From: Bradyrhizobium manausense
GTDB lineage: Bacteria > Pseudomonadota > Alphaproteobacteria > Rhizobiales > Xanthobacteraceae
Reading direction: 5' to 3'
NCBI RefSeq assembly: GCF_018130615.1
Contig: NZ_JAFCKB010000009.1
Location: forward strand, 124,001 to 188,000
DNA length: 64,000 nt
Shown in pieces: positions 19,204 through 27,909 of this stretch. Below the pieces are notes generated by a model. The model searched no databases and was not told where the DNA came from. It was given only the letters and a program-made list of their open reading frames with translations. The position numbers and the translations under genes are program-made. How positions within the stretch are numbered: position 1 is the stretch's first letter; the number at the start of each line of letters is the position of its first letter.

Positions 19204-19764
19204 TCAGGTCTTGACGATCTGGTCGACGCCGACGCCCTGCCCGCGCAGCGTGGCCCAGATCAAGCCGAGATCGCCAACGAAACTTTGGGACTTCACGTAT
19301 TGGGCATCGAGCTCGGCGAGCCGACCCGGGTCCGACATGTCGACGCCGCGAACCTGGGCCAGCCCGGTGATGCCGGGACGTACGTTGAACACGCCGAGCC
19401 TGCGTCGCGCCTCGACAAGCTCGGCTTGCGACGGCAGGCACGGCCGCGGACCGACCAGGCTCATGTCTCCGGCCAATACGTTGAAGGCCTGCGGCAGTTC
19501 ATCGACCTTGAAACGCCGCATGTGATAGCCCAGTCGCGTGACCTTCGCCGCCGAGACCTGATGGGTCGGAAGATCGCCCGTGTCCGAGGCCATCGTCCGG
19601 AATTTGTAACAGGTGAATGGCTGTCCGTTCCTGCCGACGCGAACCTGCCGGAAAATCGCATCTCCCCGGCTATCGAGCCGGATGGCAGCGGCGACAATCA
19701 GGAAGATCGGCCAGAGCAGGAGGAGAAGCACTGCGCTGATCGCTACATCGAGCAGACGCTTCAT
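19204..19764 (-). CDS. initiating sugar-phosphate transferase (bacterial PGT, WreU/WbpL-like role)
   Basis: 186 residues, the small monotopic polyprenol-phosphate glycosyl-1-phosphate transferase type. A hydrophobic membrane helix (LLDVAISAVLLLLLWPIFLIVAAAI) is followed by CYKFRTM, RFKVDELPQAFNVL, MSLVGPRPCLP and NVRPGITGLAQVRG, all conserved in the family with the catalytic Asp-Glu pair. It attaches the first sugar phosphate to undecaprenyl phosphate on the cytoplasmic face. The start overlaps the stop of the upstream reductase as ATGA, which suggests the transferred sugar is that reductase's product, as with WreV-WreU. Confidence 0.9.
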   Translation of the reverse strand: MKRLLDVAISAVLLLLLWPIFLIVAAAIRLDSRGDAIFRQVRVGRNGQPFTCYKFRTMASDTGDLPTHQVSAAKVTRLGYHMRRFKVDELPQAFNVLAGDMSLVGPRPCLPSQAELVEARRRLGVFNVRPGITGLAQVRGVDMSDPGRLAELDAQYVKSQSFVGDLGLIWATLRGQGVGVDQIVKT

Positions 19765-20687
19765 CGTTGAGACGCCTGCACCATCGCGCGCAATCCATCT
19801 TTTGTTTGCACGCGAGGAGACCACCCGACGCTCTGAAGATCAGCCGAACTTGCGACCAGCTCGCGTCCGATGCGATCCCAGAGCCCGCGGCGGCCGGCAG
19901 CAAAAACCAGCGCTCGCACTGCCGCCGGCGGGATCGGAACGAGATTGCGCGTCCGCCCGGACGCCTCGCGCATGGTGCCAATCATTTCCGCCAGAGTGAT
20001 CGGCTCGGGATCACAGACAATGAAAGTGCGATTGATCGTCTCAGGATTTTCGAGACAGAACGTCACCGCCTGCACGAGATTGTCGATCGACAACAACGAG
20101 CGGCGGTTCGTGAACGCCCCAAAGGGAAGCGGCAAAGGCAACGCCGCAATCTTCATCATCATGGCGATGTTGGCCTTCGCCCCCGGGCCATAGACGATGA
20201 CCGGCCGCAGGATGGTGAACGGCACGCCGGAGTGGCGAACCTCCTCTTCCGCCGCAAGCTTGGCCCGGTCATAAGCCGTGATGGGCCACGGCTCGTCCTT
20301 CTCGGTGACAACATGGTCGGCGGCGGAGCCGGCCTGCGCACCAATCGACGACATGAAGATGATGCGCTTGATCCCGCGCTGCGCGCAGGCCTGCACCAGG
20401 TGTGTCGTCGCCACGCGATTGGCCCTTGTGTACTGGCCACTGTCGATGTGAGTGCGATGAGCAATCGCAGCGAGGTGAATGACAACGTCGATGCCATCAA
20501 GAAGTGGCGTCCAATCCATCTCGCGCTCGAGATCGGGCAGCTCCGCCCATTCGCTTCCCGGCGCATTGCTCAGGTCGGTCGGCTTGCGCGACGCCGCGCG
20601 GACGAAGTGACCGTCGTTTGCCAGCGCATTGGTCACGGCAGACCCTATGAAGCCGGAGGCGCCGGTCACCAAAATCCGCAACGACAT
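19761..20687 (-). CDS. NAD-dependent nucleotide-sugar reductase/epimerase, probable UDP-QuiNAc 4-reductase (WbpV/WreV-like)
   Basis: 308 residues from ATG 20687. TGASGFIGSAVTNAL binds NAD(P), IIFMSSIGA gives the Ser region and AYDRAKLAAEE the catalytic YxxxK. The stretch FGAFTNRRSLLSIDNLVQAV is typical of the WbpV/WreV branch, which reduces UDP-4-keto-6-deoxy-GlcNAc to UDP-QuiNAc. The exact substrate is inferred from this resemblance and from the overlap with the initiating transferase. A longer frame to 20918 lacks homology. The matching 4,6-dehydratase would be elsewhere or supplied by another gene. Confidence 0.75.
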   Translation of the reverse strand: MSLRILVTGASGFIGSAVTNALANDGHFVRAASRKPTDLSNAPGSEWAELPDLEREMDWTPLLDGIDVVIHLAAIAHRTHIDSGQYTRANRVATTHLVQACAQRGIKRIIFMSSIGAQAGSAADHVVTEKDEPWPITAYDRAKLAAEEEVRHSGVPFTILRPVIVYGPGAKANIAMMMKIAALPLPLPFGAFTNRRSLLSIDNLVQAVTFCLENPETINRTFIVCDPEPITLAEMIGTMREASGRTRNLVPIPPAAVRALVFAAGRRGLWDRIGRELVASSADLQSVGWSPRVQTKDGLRAMVQASQR

Positions 20688-20793
20688 CCGCTCACTCGCC
20701 CCAACGGTCGAAAGGACAGAAGATTCCGCTCGGCCAGAATGTTCCACTACCTGCACGCGGCCCGTTCCCGGACGATAATTCCAGACATTCTCA

Positions 20794-22020
20794 TCATCCC
20801 CCCGGCGCCGGCACAACCGTGGATGCCACGATTTGCTGCGCCGCAGCAGCAGGTGAAAACATCGAGCGACCCAATTCCCGCCCGCGCTCCGACATGGACT
20901 GCCGCAGCGCTTCATCATCCATAAGTTGTTCTGCGAGCTCCTTCAACTCGTTGACGGAGTTCCCCACATACACCTTCCCGACCCGCTCGGTCTCGATCAA
21001 CCTCATCAGGTCGGTGCCCGGATTGACGCGCGCCAGAACCGGCACCCCATATTGCACGTAGGAGACGAATTTACCCGGAATATTGTGCGTTTTATGGTCC
21101 GGATGCAGCGCGACCATGCCGACGTGGCACTGCGCCAGAAGACCCGGAATCTCGCTCGAATCGATTTCGCCGAAGAACATCGCGTTGCTGAGGTCGCGTG
21201 ATGCCTTCTCGGCCTCGAGCCGGGCAAACTCGGTCCCGCGCCCCACGAACAGGAACCCGATATCCCTGCGGTCGCGCAGGCTGTGGATCAAATCGATGAA
21301 GATATCCATACCCTGGGCCACGCCCATATTGCCGATATAGACGAAGATCTTACGGCCGGCGAGCGGCGTGTTCTTCACCACGATGCTGCTGCCGATGTCG
21401 GGCGTCACCTCGAGCCAGTTGCGCAGCACCTCGATGCGGCGCGGGGGGCGTGCCCACTTCTTGAGGTAATGGAGATTGGACTCGGTCTGCACGCCGATCA
21501 CCTGGGCGACGCTATACTGGAACGCCGCAATGGCCTTGAAGACCAGGTAGACCGGACCCCGCCGGACCAGGCCGAGGTCAACCGCCCATTCCGGAAAGAT
21601 GTCGCGCAGGATGAGATAGGTCCGCGCCTTGGACGTTCCCTTCGATTTGCGCAGCAATTTCGCGATCAGCGGACCGAAGAAGATCGGTGGCGAATACCAC
21701 ACCAGAAGGTCCCAATTCGCCGAGGCAAACGGGCTGCGCCGGATGTTGAAATACATGGCGAAAGGCAGCCACATTTCGGCGATGGCGCGCCGGACGAACG
21801 AGGGCGAACGCGTCGGCGGGGCAGCCACACGCAACACCTCGACCCCGTCGAGCTGTTCCACAACCCACGGCTTATCCGACATCGGCGACGGAACGATGAC
21901 CACCGGGCGATGCCCCTGCGCGGCAAACTCCCGTGAAAGATCCCGCAACTGCACCGCCGCGGATGTCCGCAGCGGCGGATAGTCCGTCGAGATCAGCGCA
22001 ATCAGCAGGCCACGATTCAT
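20794..22020 (-). CDS. wbuB: GT4-family glycosyltransferase, WbuB-like (L-FucNAc/FucNAm transferase)
   Basis: 408 residues, two-domain GT-B enzyme. The N-terminal domain opens LIALISTDYPPLRTSAAVQLRDL, where WbuB-type enzymes keep a YPP-x-GG-like donor-side loop. The C-terminal domain holds FVYIGNMGVAQGMDIFIDLI and the HNIPGKFVSYVQYGVPVLA nucleotide-sugar site. Its position next to fnlC and in the same direction as the fnl and wbu genes supports transfer of L-fucosamine derivatives to the lipid-linked acceptor; that specificity is inferred. Symbol given by context and similarity. Confidence 0.75.
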   Translation of the reverse strand: MNRGLLIALISTDYPPLRTSAAVQLRDLSREFAAQGHRPVVIVPSPMSDKPWVVEQLDGVEVLRVAAPPTRSPSFVRRAIAEMWLPFAMYFNIRRSPFASANWDLLVWYSPPIFFGPLIAKLLRKSKGTSKARTYLILRDIFPEWAVDLGLVRRGPVYLVFKAIAAFQYSVAQVIGVQTESNLHYLKKWARPPRRIEVLRNWLEVTPDIGSSIVVKNTPLAGRKIFVYIGNMGVAQGMDIFIDLIHSLRDRRDIGFLFVGRGTEFARLEAEKASRDLSNAMFFGEIDSSEIPGLLAQCHVGMVALHPDHKTHNIPGKFVSYVQYGVPVLARVNPGTDLMRLIETERVGKVYVGNSVNELKELAEQLMDDEALRQSMSERGRELGRSMFSPAAAAQQIVASTVVPAPGG

Positions 22021-22039
22021 GTCATTGCTTCACAAGATC

Positions 22040-22062
22040 AGCGGCGGCGGGTCACCGCCGCT
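22040..22062. other. intercistronic hairpin between fnlC and the GT4 gene
   Basis: AGCGGCGG and CCGCCGCT form a perfect eight-base stem around a seven-base loop in the 53-base gap. There is no T-tract on the minus strand, so it looks like an mRNA stability or attenuation element rather than a full terminator. Confidence 0.45.
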
Positions 22063-22073
22063 CGCTTCGAGGC

Positions 22074-23156
22074 TCAGAAAAAGTTCGTGATCTTGGTGCG
22101 GATCGCGTTCACCACCACGGACGAGGGCGAATAATCCTCCTCGAACTCGTAGCGCGCGCTCCAGGGCAGGCTGACCGCCAGCGTCACCGCCTCGACGATG
22201 TTCTCGGCCTCCATGCCTGAAACGATCGTGGCACCGCTTTCGAGCGTCTCCATGCGCTCCGTTGCCATGCGCAGGTTGACGTTGGGCACCTTGTAGAACA
22301 GCCCCTCCTCGGCCGCAGTGCCGGAGTCGGACAGCACCACGTAAGACTGCTTGAGCAACTGGTTGAAATCGTAGAAGCCGAGCGGCGCCATGATCCGGAT
22401 GTTCGGCGGCACGTCGATGTTCTTCAGCTTGCTGGTCGTGCGCGGATGCATCGGGAAGATGATCTCGCGCTTGAGCCGCTGGTTGAGGACGCCAAGCGCC
22501 TTGAAGATGCTGGCGAGATTCTGCGGATCGTCGACGTTCTCGCTGCGGTGCGCCGTCACAAGGATGTAGCTCTTCGGCTCAAGGCCGAGGCGCTTGAGGA
22601 TGTCGCTCTTCTCGATCTCCGGCATGAAGGCCCGCATCGCCTCGAAGGTCGTATTGCCGGTCACGATGATCTTCGAGGGGTGGATGCCCTCGCGCAGCAG
22701 GTTCTCGCGGTGATAGTGATTGTAGGGCAGCAGGATATTGCTGATATGGTCGATCAGGATGCGGTTGCGCTGCTCCGGCATGCGGCGGTCCCACGCACGC
22801 AGCCCCGCCTCCATGTGGAAGATCTTGATGCCGCGGTGAGAGGCAGGCAGCACGCTAAGGCCGCTATAGGTGTCGCCGAGGATCAGCAGGGCGTCAGGCT
22901 TCACCTTCTCCATCAGGGCGTCGGACTTCTTGATCACGTCCGCGACTTCGGGGCCGTAGCCCGACGTGTCGATGTCCAGCTCGTAGTCCGGTTTCCTGAG
23001 CTTGAGATCCTTGAAGAAGAATTCGCGCAGCTCCGGCGTGAAATTCTGGCCGGTATGGACCATCACATGATCGAAATTGTAGTCGTCGAGCTTCTTCAGC
23101 GTCGACCACATCTTGATCATTTCCGGCCGCGTACCGAAAATCGACATCACCTTCAT
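22074..23156 (-). CDS. fnlC: UDP-N-acetyl-L-fucosamine synthase, non-hydrolysing 2-epimerase family
   Basis: 360 residues. The motifs of the UDP-GlcNAc 2-epimerase fold are present: FGTRPEMIKM, HMEAGLRAWDRRMPE, VTAHRSENVDD and SDSGTAAEEG. In the presence of fnlA and fnlB this family member converts UDP-2-acetamido-2,6-dideoxy-L-talose to UDP-L-FucNAc (FnlC/WbjD). WecB (UDP-ManNAc synthesis) is the alternative, but the linked pathway and the GTRPEMIKMW opening favour FnlC. It lies between a C-methyltransferase gene and the GT4 gene on the minus strand. Confidence 0.85.
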   Translation of the reverse strand: MKVMSIFGTRPEMIKMWSTLKKLDDYNFDHVMVHTGQNFTPELREFFFKDLKLRKPDYELDIDTSGYGPEVADVIKKSDALMEKVKPDALLILGDTYSGLSVLPASHRGIKIFHMEAGLRAWDRRMPEQRNRILIDHISNILLPYNHYHRENLLREGIHPSKIIVTGNTTFEAMRAFMPEIEKSDILKRLGLEPKSYILVTAHRSENVDDPQNLASIFKALGVLNQRLKREIIFPMHPRTTSKLKNIDVPPNIRIMAPLGFYDFNQLLKQSYVVLSDSGTAAEEGLFYKVPNVNLRMATERMETLESGATIVSGMEAENIVEAVTLAVSLPWSARYEFEEDYSPSSVVVNAIRTKITNFF

Positions 23157-23204
23157 TTGCGTGTTCCGTATAGCTTTCGTTGAACCGGTACTCGAGCGTA
23201 AGAC

Positions 23205-24473
23205 CTAGGCGTTGGACGGCGGGAAGATCGAGACCTCTGGCAGCGGCAGGATCATCCGGCCGCCTTTCTCCAGATAAGCCGCGTTTCTCTTCCTGATCTC
23301 GTCGAAGAAACTCCAGGCGAAGACCAGGAGGTAATCCGGCGGGTTGTCGCTGCCGAGAATTGAGCTCGGATGAATCTGGAAGTGCGATTTCGGCGTGTAG
23401 AACCCCGCCTTCGCCGGAGCATCGTCGATCATGTAGTCGAGGTGGTCGTGGCTGATGCCGCACCACTGGATCATGGTGTTGGCGCGACCTGATGCGCCAT
23501 AGCCGGCGATGCGCTTTCCTTCGGCGCGCAGACGGTTCAACAGCCCGATCAGTTCATCACGGTGAGCAGCAACCGTCGCGGAAAACGCCTGGAAGGTCTC
23601 GAAGCGATCGAACCCGCGCGCGCGCTCCTCCGCCTCGAGCGCCTTGACCGCGGGCGATACGGACGCGCTGTGCTTGCTGCCCTTCTTGCAGGTGTAGAAA
23701 CGGATCGAGCCGGCGTGGATCGGGATCGGCTTGATGTCGAACACCATCATGTCGTAGCGGGCGAGATGGTTCATCACCGACAACAGCGAGTAGTAGTAGA
23801 GGTGCTCGTGATAGACCATGTCGTATTGCAGCTCGTCGATCACCTTGCCGAGGTAGTGCACCTCGAAGGCGAACACGCCGTCCGGACCGAGCGCTGCGGC
23901 AACCGCGCGCGTCGTGCCCTGGATATCGGGAATGTGCGCATAGACGTTGTTGGCCATGATCAGGTCGACGCCGCCATGCTCGGCGACGACGCTGCGCGCC
24001 ACGCTCTCGGTGAAGTAGTCGTTGACCACCTTGATGCGCGAGTCGTTGATGGTTGCAACCACGTTGGAGGCCGGATCGACGCCAATCACGGTGCGGATGC
24101 CCTGGTCCGCGAGCGGACGCAGCAGCACGCCGTCATTGCAGCCGAATTCGAGCACCGTCGCCTTGGCCGGATCGAGGAAGCGCCTGGTGACCTCGCCGGC
24201 ATAGTCGCGGAAGTGATCGCGCAGGGTGCCGATCGACGACGAGAAGTAGAAGTAGTCCTTGAACATCACGTCGGCCGGCACCTTGTCGGTCACCTGCACG
24301 GCGTAGCAGTCCTTGCAGAAGTGCAGGCGCATCGGAAAGGTGGGTTCGGTCGCAAACTGCTCAGGCTTGAGGAAGCCGCCCGCGAGGCCGACCCTGCCGA
24401 AATCCATCACCAGTCCGAGCCGCCGACTGTCGCAGAACGCGCAGCAAGGCTGGGCGGAATCACCCGGTTCCAT
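23205..24473 (-). CDS. sugar C-methyltransferase family protein (zinc-site plus SAM domain)
   Basis: About 422 residues. An N-terminal zinc-binding region (CCAFCDSRR ... FCKDCYAVQ) is followed by a class I SAM domain with VLEFGCNDGVLLRPLADQG. The C-terminal domain contains HAGSIRFYT and GYGASGRANTMIQWCGI. This three-part layout is that of TylC3/NovU-type C-methyltransferases acting on 4-keto-6-deoxy sugar nucleotides. ATG 24473 follows AGGGGAC; an in-frame ATG at 24521 is possible. It interrupts the fnl genes, so it may act on a 4-keto intermediate of that pathway or a different sugar. It is a distant paralogue of 35530-36756. Confidence 0.8.
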   Translation of the reverse strand: MEPGDSAQPCCAFCDSRRLGLVMDFGRVGLAGGFLKPEQFATEPTFPMRLHFCKDCYAVQVTDKVPADVMFKDYFYFSSSIGTLRDHFRDYAGEVTRRFLDPAKATVLEFGCNDGVLLRPLADQGIRTVIGVDPASNVVATINDSRIKVVNDYFTESVARSVVAEHGGVDLIMANNVYAHIPDIQGTTRAVAAALGPDGVFAFEVHYLGKVIDELQYDMVYHEHLYYYSLLSVMNHLARYDMMVFDIKPIPIHAGSIRFYTCKKGSKHSASVSPAVKALEAEERARGFDRFETFQAFSATVAAHRDELIGLLNRLRAEGKRIAGYGASGRANTMIQWCGISHDHLDYMIDDAPAKAGFYTPKSHFQIHPSSILGSDNPPDYLLVFAWSFFDEIRKRNAAYLEKGGRMILPLPEVSIFPPSNA

Positions 24474-24583
24474 CGCGAAAAGTCCCCTGTTCCCTGCCTT
24501 CGGCAGTGACCCTTGGCACAACCGTCGGTAACGGAAGTGCGAGGTAGCATAATCATTTCGTCAGGTCGATAACCCGGGAAAAG

Positions 24584-25618
24584 CTAGATCTCTGCGATTT
24601 CGCCGTCCGCGCCCCGCAGGTGCCGCTGGATGAAATCCAGCTTGAGCAGCAGCGCCTTGACGCCGGCAACGGTCAATCGTTCGGTATTATGTGACGTATA
24701 GTCGTCGAGGGTCGAAATCTCCCGCTGGCCGTCGGTGAAGTACATCGCATAGTTCAGATCGCGATTGTCGGCCGGGATCCGGTAGTAGCGGTCCATGTCC
24801 TGGACGCGGGCCATCTCCTCGCGAGAAACGAGCGATTCGTACAGTTTTTCGCCGTGGCGCGTGCCGACGATCTGGACCGGATTGTCGGCGTTGAAGAGCT
24901 CCTTGAGCGCCTGAACGAGGTCGGCGATCGTGGCTGCAGGCGCCTTCTGCACGAAGATGTCGCCCTGCTGTCCGTGTTCATAGGCGTGCAGGACCAAGTC
25001 GACGGAATCGTCGAGCGACATCAGGAAGCGCGTCATGTTCGGATCGGTCACGGTCAGCGGCTTGCCCGCCTTGATCTGCTGGACGAACAGCGGAATCACC
25101 GAGCCGCGCGACACCATGACGTTGCCATAACGGGTCGCACACAACAGGGTCTCGGACGGTGACTGCTGGCGCGCCTTCGCCACCATCACCTTCTCCATCA
25201 GCGCCTTGGTCTGCCCCATGGCGTTGATCGGATAGACCGCCTTGTCGGTCGAGAGCACGACCACCTTCTCGACATTGTTGGCGATCGCCGCGCTCATGAC
25301 GTTCTCGGTACCGAGAACGTTGGTGCGCACCGCCTCCAGCGGATAGAATTCGCAAGACGGCACCTGCTTCAGCGCGGCGGCGTGAAACACGTAGTGCGCG
25401 CCCTTCAGCGCCTGATGAATGGAATCGTAGGCGCGCACGTCGCCGATGTAGAATTTCAGGCGGCTGTTGTTGAACGCCGTGCGCATCTCCTCCTGCTTCT
25501 TCTCGTCGCGGCTGAAGATGCGTATCTCCGCAACGTCCGTCGACAGGAAACCCCTGAGGATGTGCTGGCCGAACGATCCCGTTCCGCCCGTGATGACTAC
25601 AATCTTATCCTTGAACAT
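24584..25618 (-). CDS. fnlA: UDP-GlcNAc 4,6-dehydratase / 5- and 3-epimerase (FnlA/WbjB)
   Basis: 344 residues, the same length as enteric FnlA. NAD motif VITGGTGSFGQHIL is at the N-terminus. The catalytic region reads STDKAVYPINAMGQTKALMEK, with Met in place of Tyr (an SMK-type triad) as in FnlA, WbjB and FlaA1 relatives. The enzyme dehydrates UDP-GlcNAc and epimerises C5 and C3, the first step to UDP-L-FucNAc. ATG 25618 overlaps the end of fnlB by 14 bases; the frame to 25660 adds unrelated residues. Retention of the fnlB-fnlA order supports the pathway assignment. Confidence 0.92.
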   Translation of the reverse strand: MFKDKIVVITGGTGSFGQHILRGFLSTDVAEIRIFSRDEKKQEEMRTAFNNSRLKFYIGDVRAYDSIHQALKGAHYVFHAAALKQVPSCEFYPLEAVRTNVLGTENVMSAAIANNVEKVVVLSTDKAVYPINAMGQTKALMEKVMVAKARQQSPSETLLCATRYGNVMVSRGSVIPLFVQQIKAGKPLTVTDPNMTRFLMSLDDSVDLVLHAYEHGQQGDIFVQKAPAATIADLVQALKELFNADNPVQIVGTRHGEKLYESLVSREEMARVQDMDRYYRIPADNRDLNYAMYFTDGQREISTLDDYTSHNTERLTVAGVKALLLKLDFIQRHLRGADGEIAEI

Positions 25619-26483
25619 CGCGTCCCACCGAACTGAATTTGTCGCGGTACATTGCATCAACCAGCGCCGGCCAATCCGGCGGCTTGTATCCGGTCGCCCG
25701 CTCGAAACGGTCTGCGACCAGCGAGCGATCCGGCGCCGCTCGATCGTCAGCTATCAGATTGATGCTTTTGCCGTAACGTTGGGCAACCAGCAATAGCAGA
25801 TCGAACTTCGAGATCGGCCGGGTCGCAACGTGATAGATGCCGCTAAGGTCCGGCCGCGGGATGACGACATCCCGGATCATATCCGCCAGCACGATGGTCG
25901 GGAAGCCGGAGAAGATCGCGCGTGTGAAGGCGCGACATTCGCCCCGCTGCGACAGGAACCATTCCAGCAACCCGCTGCCGCCTTGCAGCTCGTGGCCGAT
26001 GATGGAGGTCCGCAGGGTGACGGCGTGCGGCGCGTCGACTTCGCCGAGAAACTTGGACGCCCCGTAGACGTCATCGGCATCCGGCACGTCGGCCTCGGTA
26101 TAGGCGCCGCGGTGGCCCGCGAACACGCCATCCGAGCTGATCTGGACGAGACGGGCCCCGGCGCTCCTGCACAGATACGACAGGCGTTGCGGCAGCACCG
26201 CGTAGATCGCAACCGACCGCATGGGGTCGGCGGGTGCAGGCCGGCCAACCGCGATGCAATTGACGACGACATCGGGGCGCACCGCATCGAACAGCTCCGC
26301 CTGCTGTCCGGGATCCTCGACGTTGCCGACCACGGCGAGACGCCCAGCATCCAAGGGATCGAACAGCTTGCGGGCCGCGTCCTGCCGCACTGTTCCTGTC
26401 ACCTGCGCACCGGACATCCGCGACAGGCTGCGAAACACCGCATTGCCGAGCAGACCGGTGGCTCCGAGCACGAGCACCTTCAC
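25605..26483 (-). CDS. fnlB: 4-keto sugar-nucleotide reductase of the L-FucNAc pathway (FnlB/WbjC)
   Basis: 292 residues in the RmlD-like SDR family. VLVLGATGLLGNAVF binds NADPH, LVQISSDGVFAGHRGAYTE matches the Ser/Thr region and VYGASKFLGE is the catalytic YxxxK. FnlB reduces the FnlA product to UDP-2-acetamido-2,6-dideoxy-L-talose. The start codon is GTG at 26483. Upstream is wbuZ with 25 bases between. Specific function rests on the gene set, as RmlD-like reductases are similar to one another. Confidence 0.88.
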   Translation of the reverse strand: MKVLVLGATGLLGNAVFRSLSRMSGAQVTGTVRQDAARKLFDPLDAGRLAVVGNVEDPGQQAELFDAVRPDVVVNCIAVGRPAPADPMRSVAIYAVLPQRLSYLCRSAGARLVQISSDGVFAGHRGAYTEADVPDADDVYGASKFLGEVDAPHAVTLRTSIIGHELQGGSGLLEWFLSQRGECRAFTRAIFSGFPTIVLADMIRDVVIPRPDLSGIYHVATRPISKFDLLLLVAQRYGKSINLIADDRAAPDRSLVADRFERATGYKPPDWPALVDAMYRDKFSSVGRDVQG

Positions 26484-26508
26484 GGCATGCTCCGTCGAGA
26501 CCCGGACA

Positions 26509-27291
26509 TCATGCGACCTGGACCAGGCTCTGGAGCAGCTGGTCGCGTTCCTTGATGGTCGGGTAATTCACCAGCACGGCGCGGTAGACGCCCTTGAAGA
26601 CGAACAGGCTGCCGGCCGCGATGCCGATGACGCCGAAATTGCGGATCAGCTCCTCGATATGGGCGAGCGAGCCGGCGCCGCCCAGGATGGTGACCGGCAC
26701 CTTCGAAGCTGCATTGATCTGCCGCGCGAGTTCGAGATCGTAGCCCTTCATCTGGCCGTCCTTCTCGATCGCGTTGACCACGATCTCTCCGGCCCCGAAT
26801 TTTTCGGCTTCGGCAGCGACTTCGAGCATGGTCCGCCCGGTGTTGACCTTGGCGTTGTGGGTCCAGACCTCGTAGACACCGCCACGCGGACGCGGCTTGA
26901 CGTCGAGGACGACGACGACGCTCTGGCTGCCGACCGCTTCGGCGGCGTCGGCGATCAGCTTCGGATTGGCGACCGCAGCCGAGCTGATCGCCACCTTCTC
27001 GATGCCGAGACCGATGATGGTCTTGACCTGCTCCACCGTCTTCACGCCACCGCCGTAGCAGAGCGGCATGCGAGATTCGACGGCGAGGTTCTCGAGCATG
27101 CGATAGTCGGGCTCATGGCCGCGCACGGTCGCGTCGATGTCGTAGACCGCAAGCTCGTCGACCAGTTTCTCGTTGAAGATGCGGACGACGTTGATGGGAT
27201 CGCCGACATATTTCGGATTCGAGAACCCGACCGTCTTGACGAGGCCCTTGTCCTGGACAAGCAGCGAGGGAATGATGCGGGGGCGCAGCAC
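26509..27291 (-). CDS. wbuZ: HisF-like cyclase subunit of sugar amidine synthesis (WbuZ)
   Basis: 260 residues with the (beta/alpha)8 HisF fold: MLRPRIIPSLLVQDKGLVKT opens it, and CYGGGVKTVEQVKTII and ILGGAGSLAHIEELI give the phosphate-binding loops. Together with WbuY it supplies ammonia to the amidotransferase WbuX. The divergent sequence and neighbourhood separate it from housekeeping hisF. GTG 27291 is used as start, three bases after the wbuY stop. Known equivalents are E. coli O145 WbuZ and the HisF2 of P. aeruginosa O-antigen loci. Confidence 0.88.
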   Translation of the reverse strand: MLRPRIIPSLLVQDKGLVKTVGFSNPKYVGDPINVVRIFNEKLVDELAVYDIDATVRGHEPDYRMLENLAVESRMPLCYGGGVKTVEQVKTIIGLGIEKVAISSAAVANPKLIADAAEAVGSQSVVVVLDVKPRPRGGVYEVWTHNAKVNTGRTMLEVAAEAEKFGAGEIVVNAIEKDGQMKGYDLELARQINAASKVPVTILGGAGSLAHIEELIRNFGVIGIAAGSLFVFKGVYRAVLVNYPTIKERDQLLQSLVQVA

Positions 27292-27294
27292 GGG

Positions 27295-27909
27295 TCAAAG
27301 CTCGGCGAAGTTCTTGAGGAGCCGCATGCCGTAATTGTGGCTCTTCTCGGGATGGAACTGGACACCGTAGATGTTGTTCGAGCCCACGGCACAATTGAAG
27401 GCCATGCCGTATTCGGACGTGGCCAGGACGTTGTCATTGGAGGCGCAATCGAAATAGTAGGAATGCAGGAAATAGAAGCGGGAGTCCTGCTCGAGACCGG
27501 CGAACAGCCGCACGCCGTTCTTCGGCACCACGTCATTCCAGCCCATGTGCGGCAGGCGCGCCGGGCGCGGCAGCCGGCTCTCGTCGAAGCGTCGAACCCG
27601 CCCCTCGATCCAACCGAGCCCGGCGAGCTTTCCCTCGTCGCTCGAGCCGGCCAGCATCTGCATGCCGACGCAGACGCCGAGCACAGGAACCTTCCGATTC
27701 ATCACGAGATCATCGACCACCCCGCGCATGCCCGAGGCGTCGAGCAGCTCGATGGCGTGGTCGAAGGCCCCGACCCCCGGCAGAATCAGCTTCGTCGCAC
27801 CATCGAGGTCGGCAGCGCCGGTCGCGATCTTCGCCGGGACGTTCATCCGCTTGTAGAGATTGGCGAAGGCCTGGACGTTGCCGAGCCCGTAATTGATGAT
27901 GGTGATCAT
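27295..27909 (-). CDS. wbuY: HisH-like glutamine amidotransferase subunit (WbuY)
   Basis: 204 residues, a class I glutaminase. The nucleophile is in LGVCVGMQML and the His-Glu pair lies in QFHPEKSHNYG near the C-terminus. It releases ammonia from glutamine and passes it through the HisF-like partner. The start overlaps the wbuX stop as ATGA and the stop is three bases before wbuZ. Neither hisA, hisB nor hisE is nearby, so a histidine pathway role is not supported. Confidence 0.9.
   Translation of the reverse strand: MITIINYGLGNVQAFANLYKRMNVPAKIATGAADLDGATKLILPGVGAFDHAIELLDASGMRGVVDDLVMNRKVPVLGVCVGMQMLAGSSDEGKLAGLGWIEGRVRRFDESRLPRPARLPHMGWNDVVPKNGVRLFAGLEQDSRFYFLHSYYFDCASNDNVLATSEYGMAFNCAVGSNNIYGVQFHPEKSHNYGMRLLKNFAEL

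Noticed and set aside
22074-23156. WecB (UDP-ManNAc synthesis)
   Set aside because: The linked fnlA and fnlB genes favour FnlC, though the fold is the same.
26509-27909. HisH and HisF as histidine biosynthesis genes
   Set aside because: They lie between an amidotransferase and fnl genes, with overlaps, and no other histidine genes are near; they match WbuY/WbuZ.
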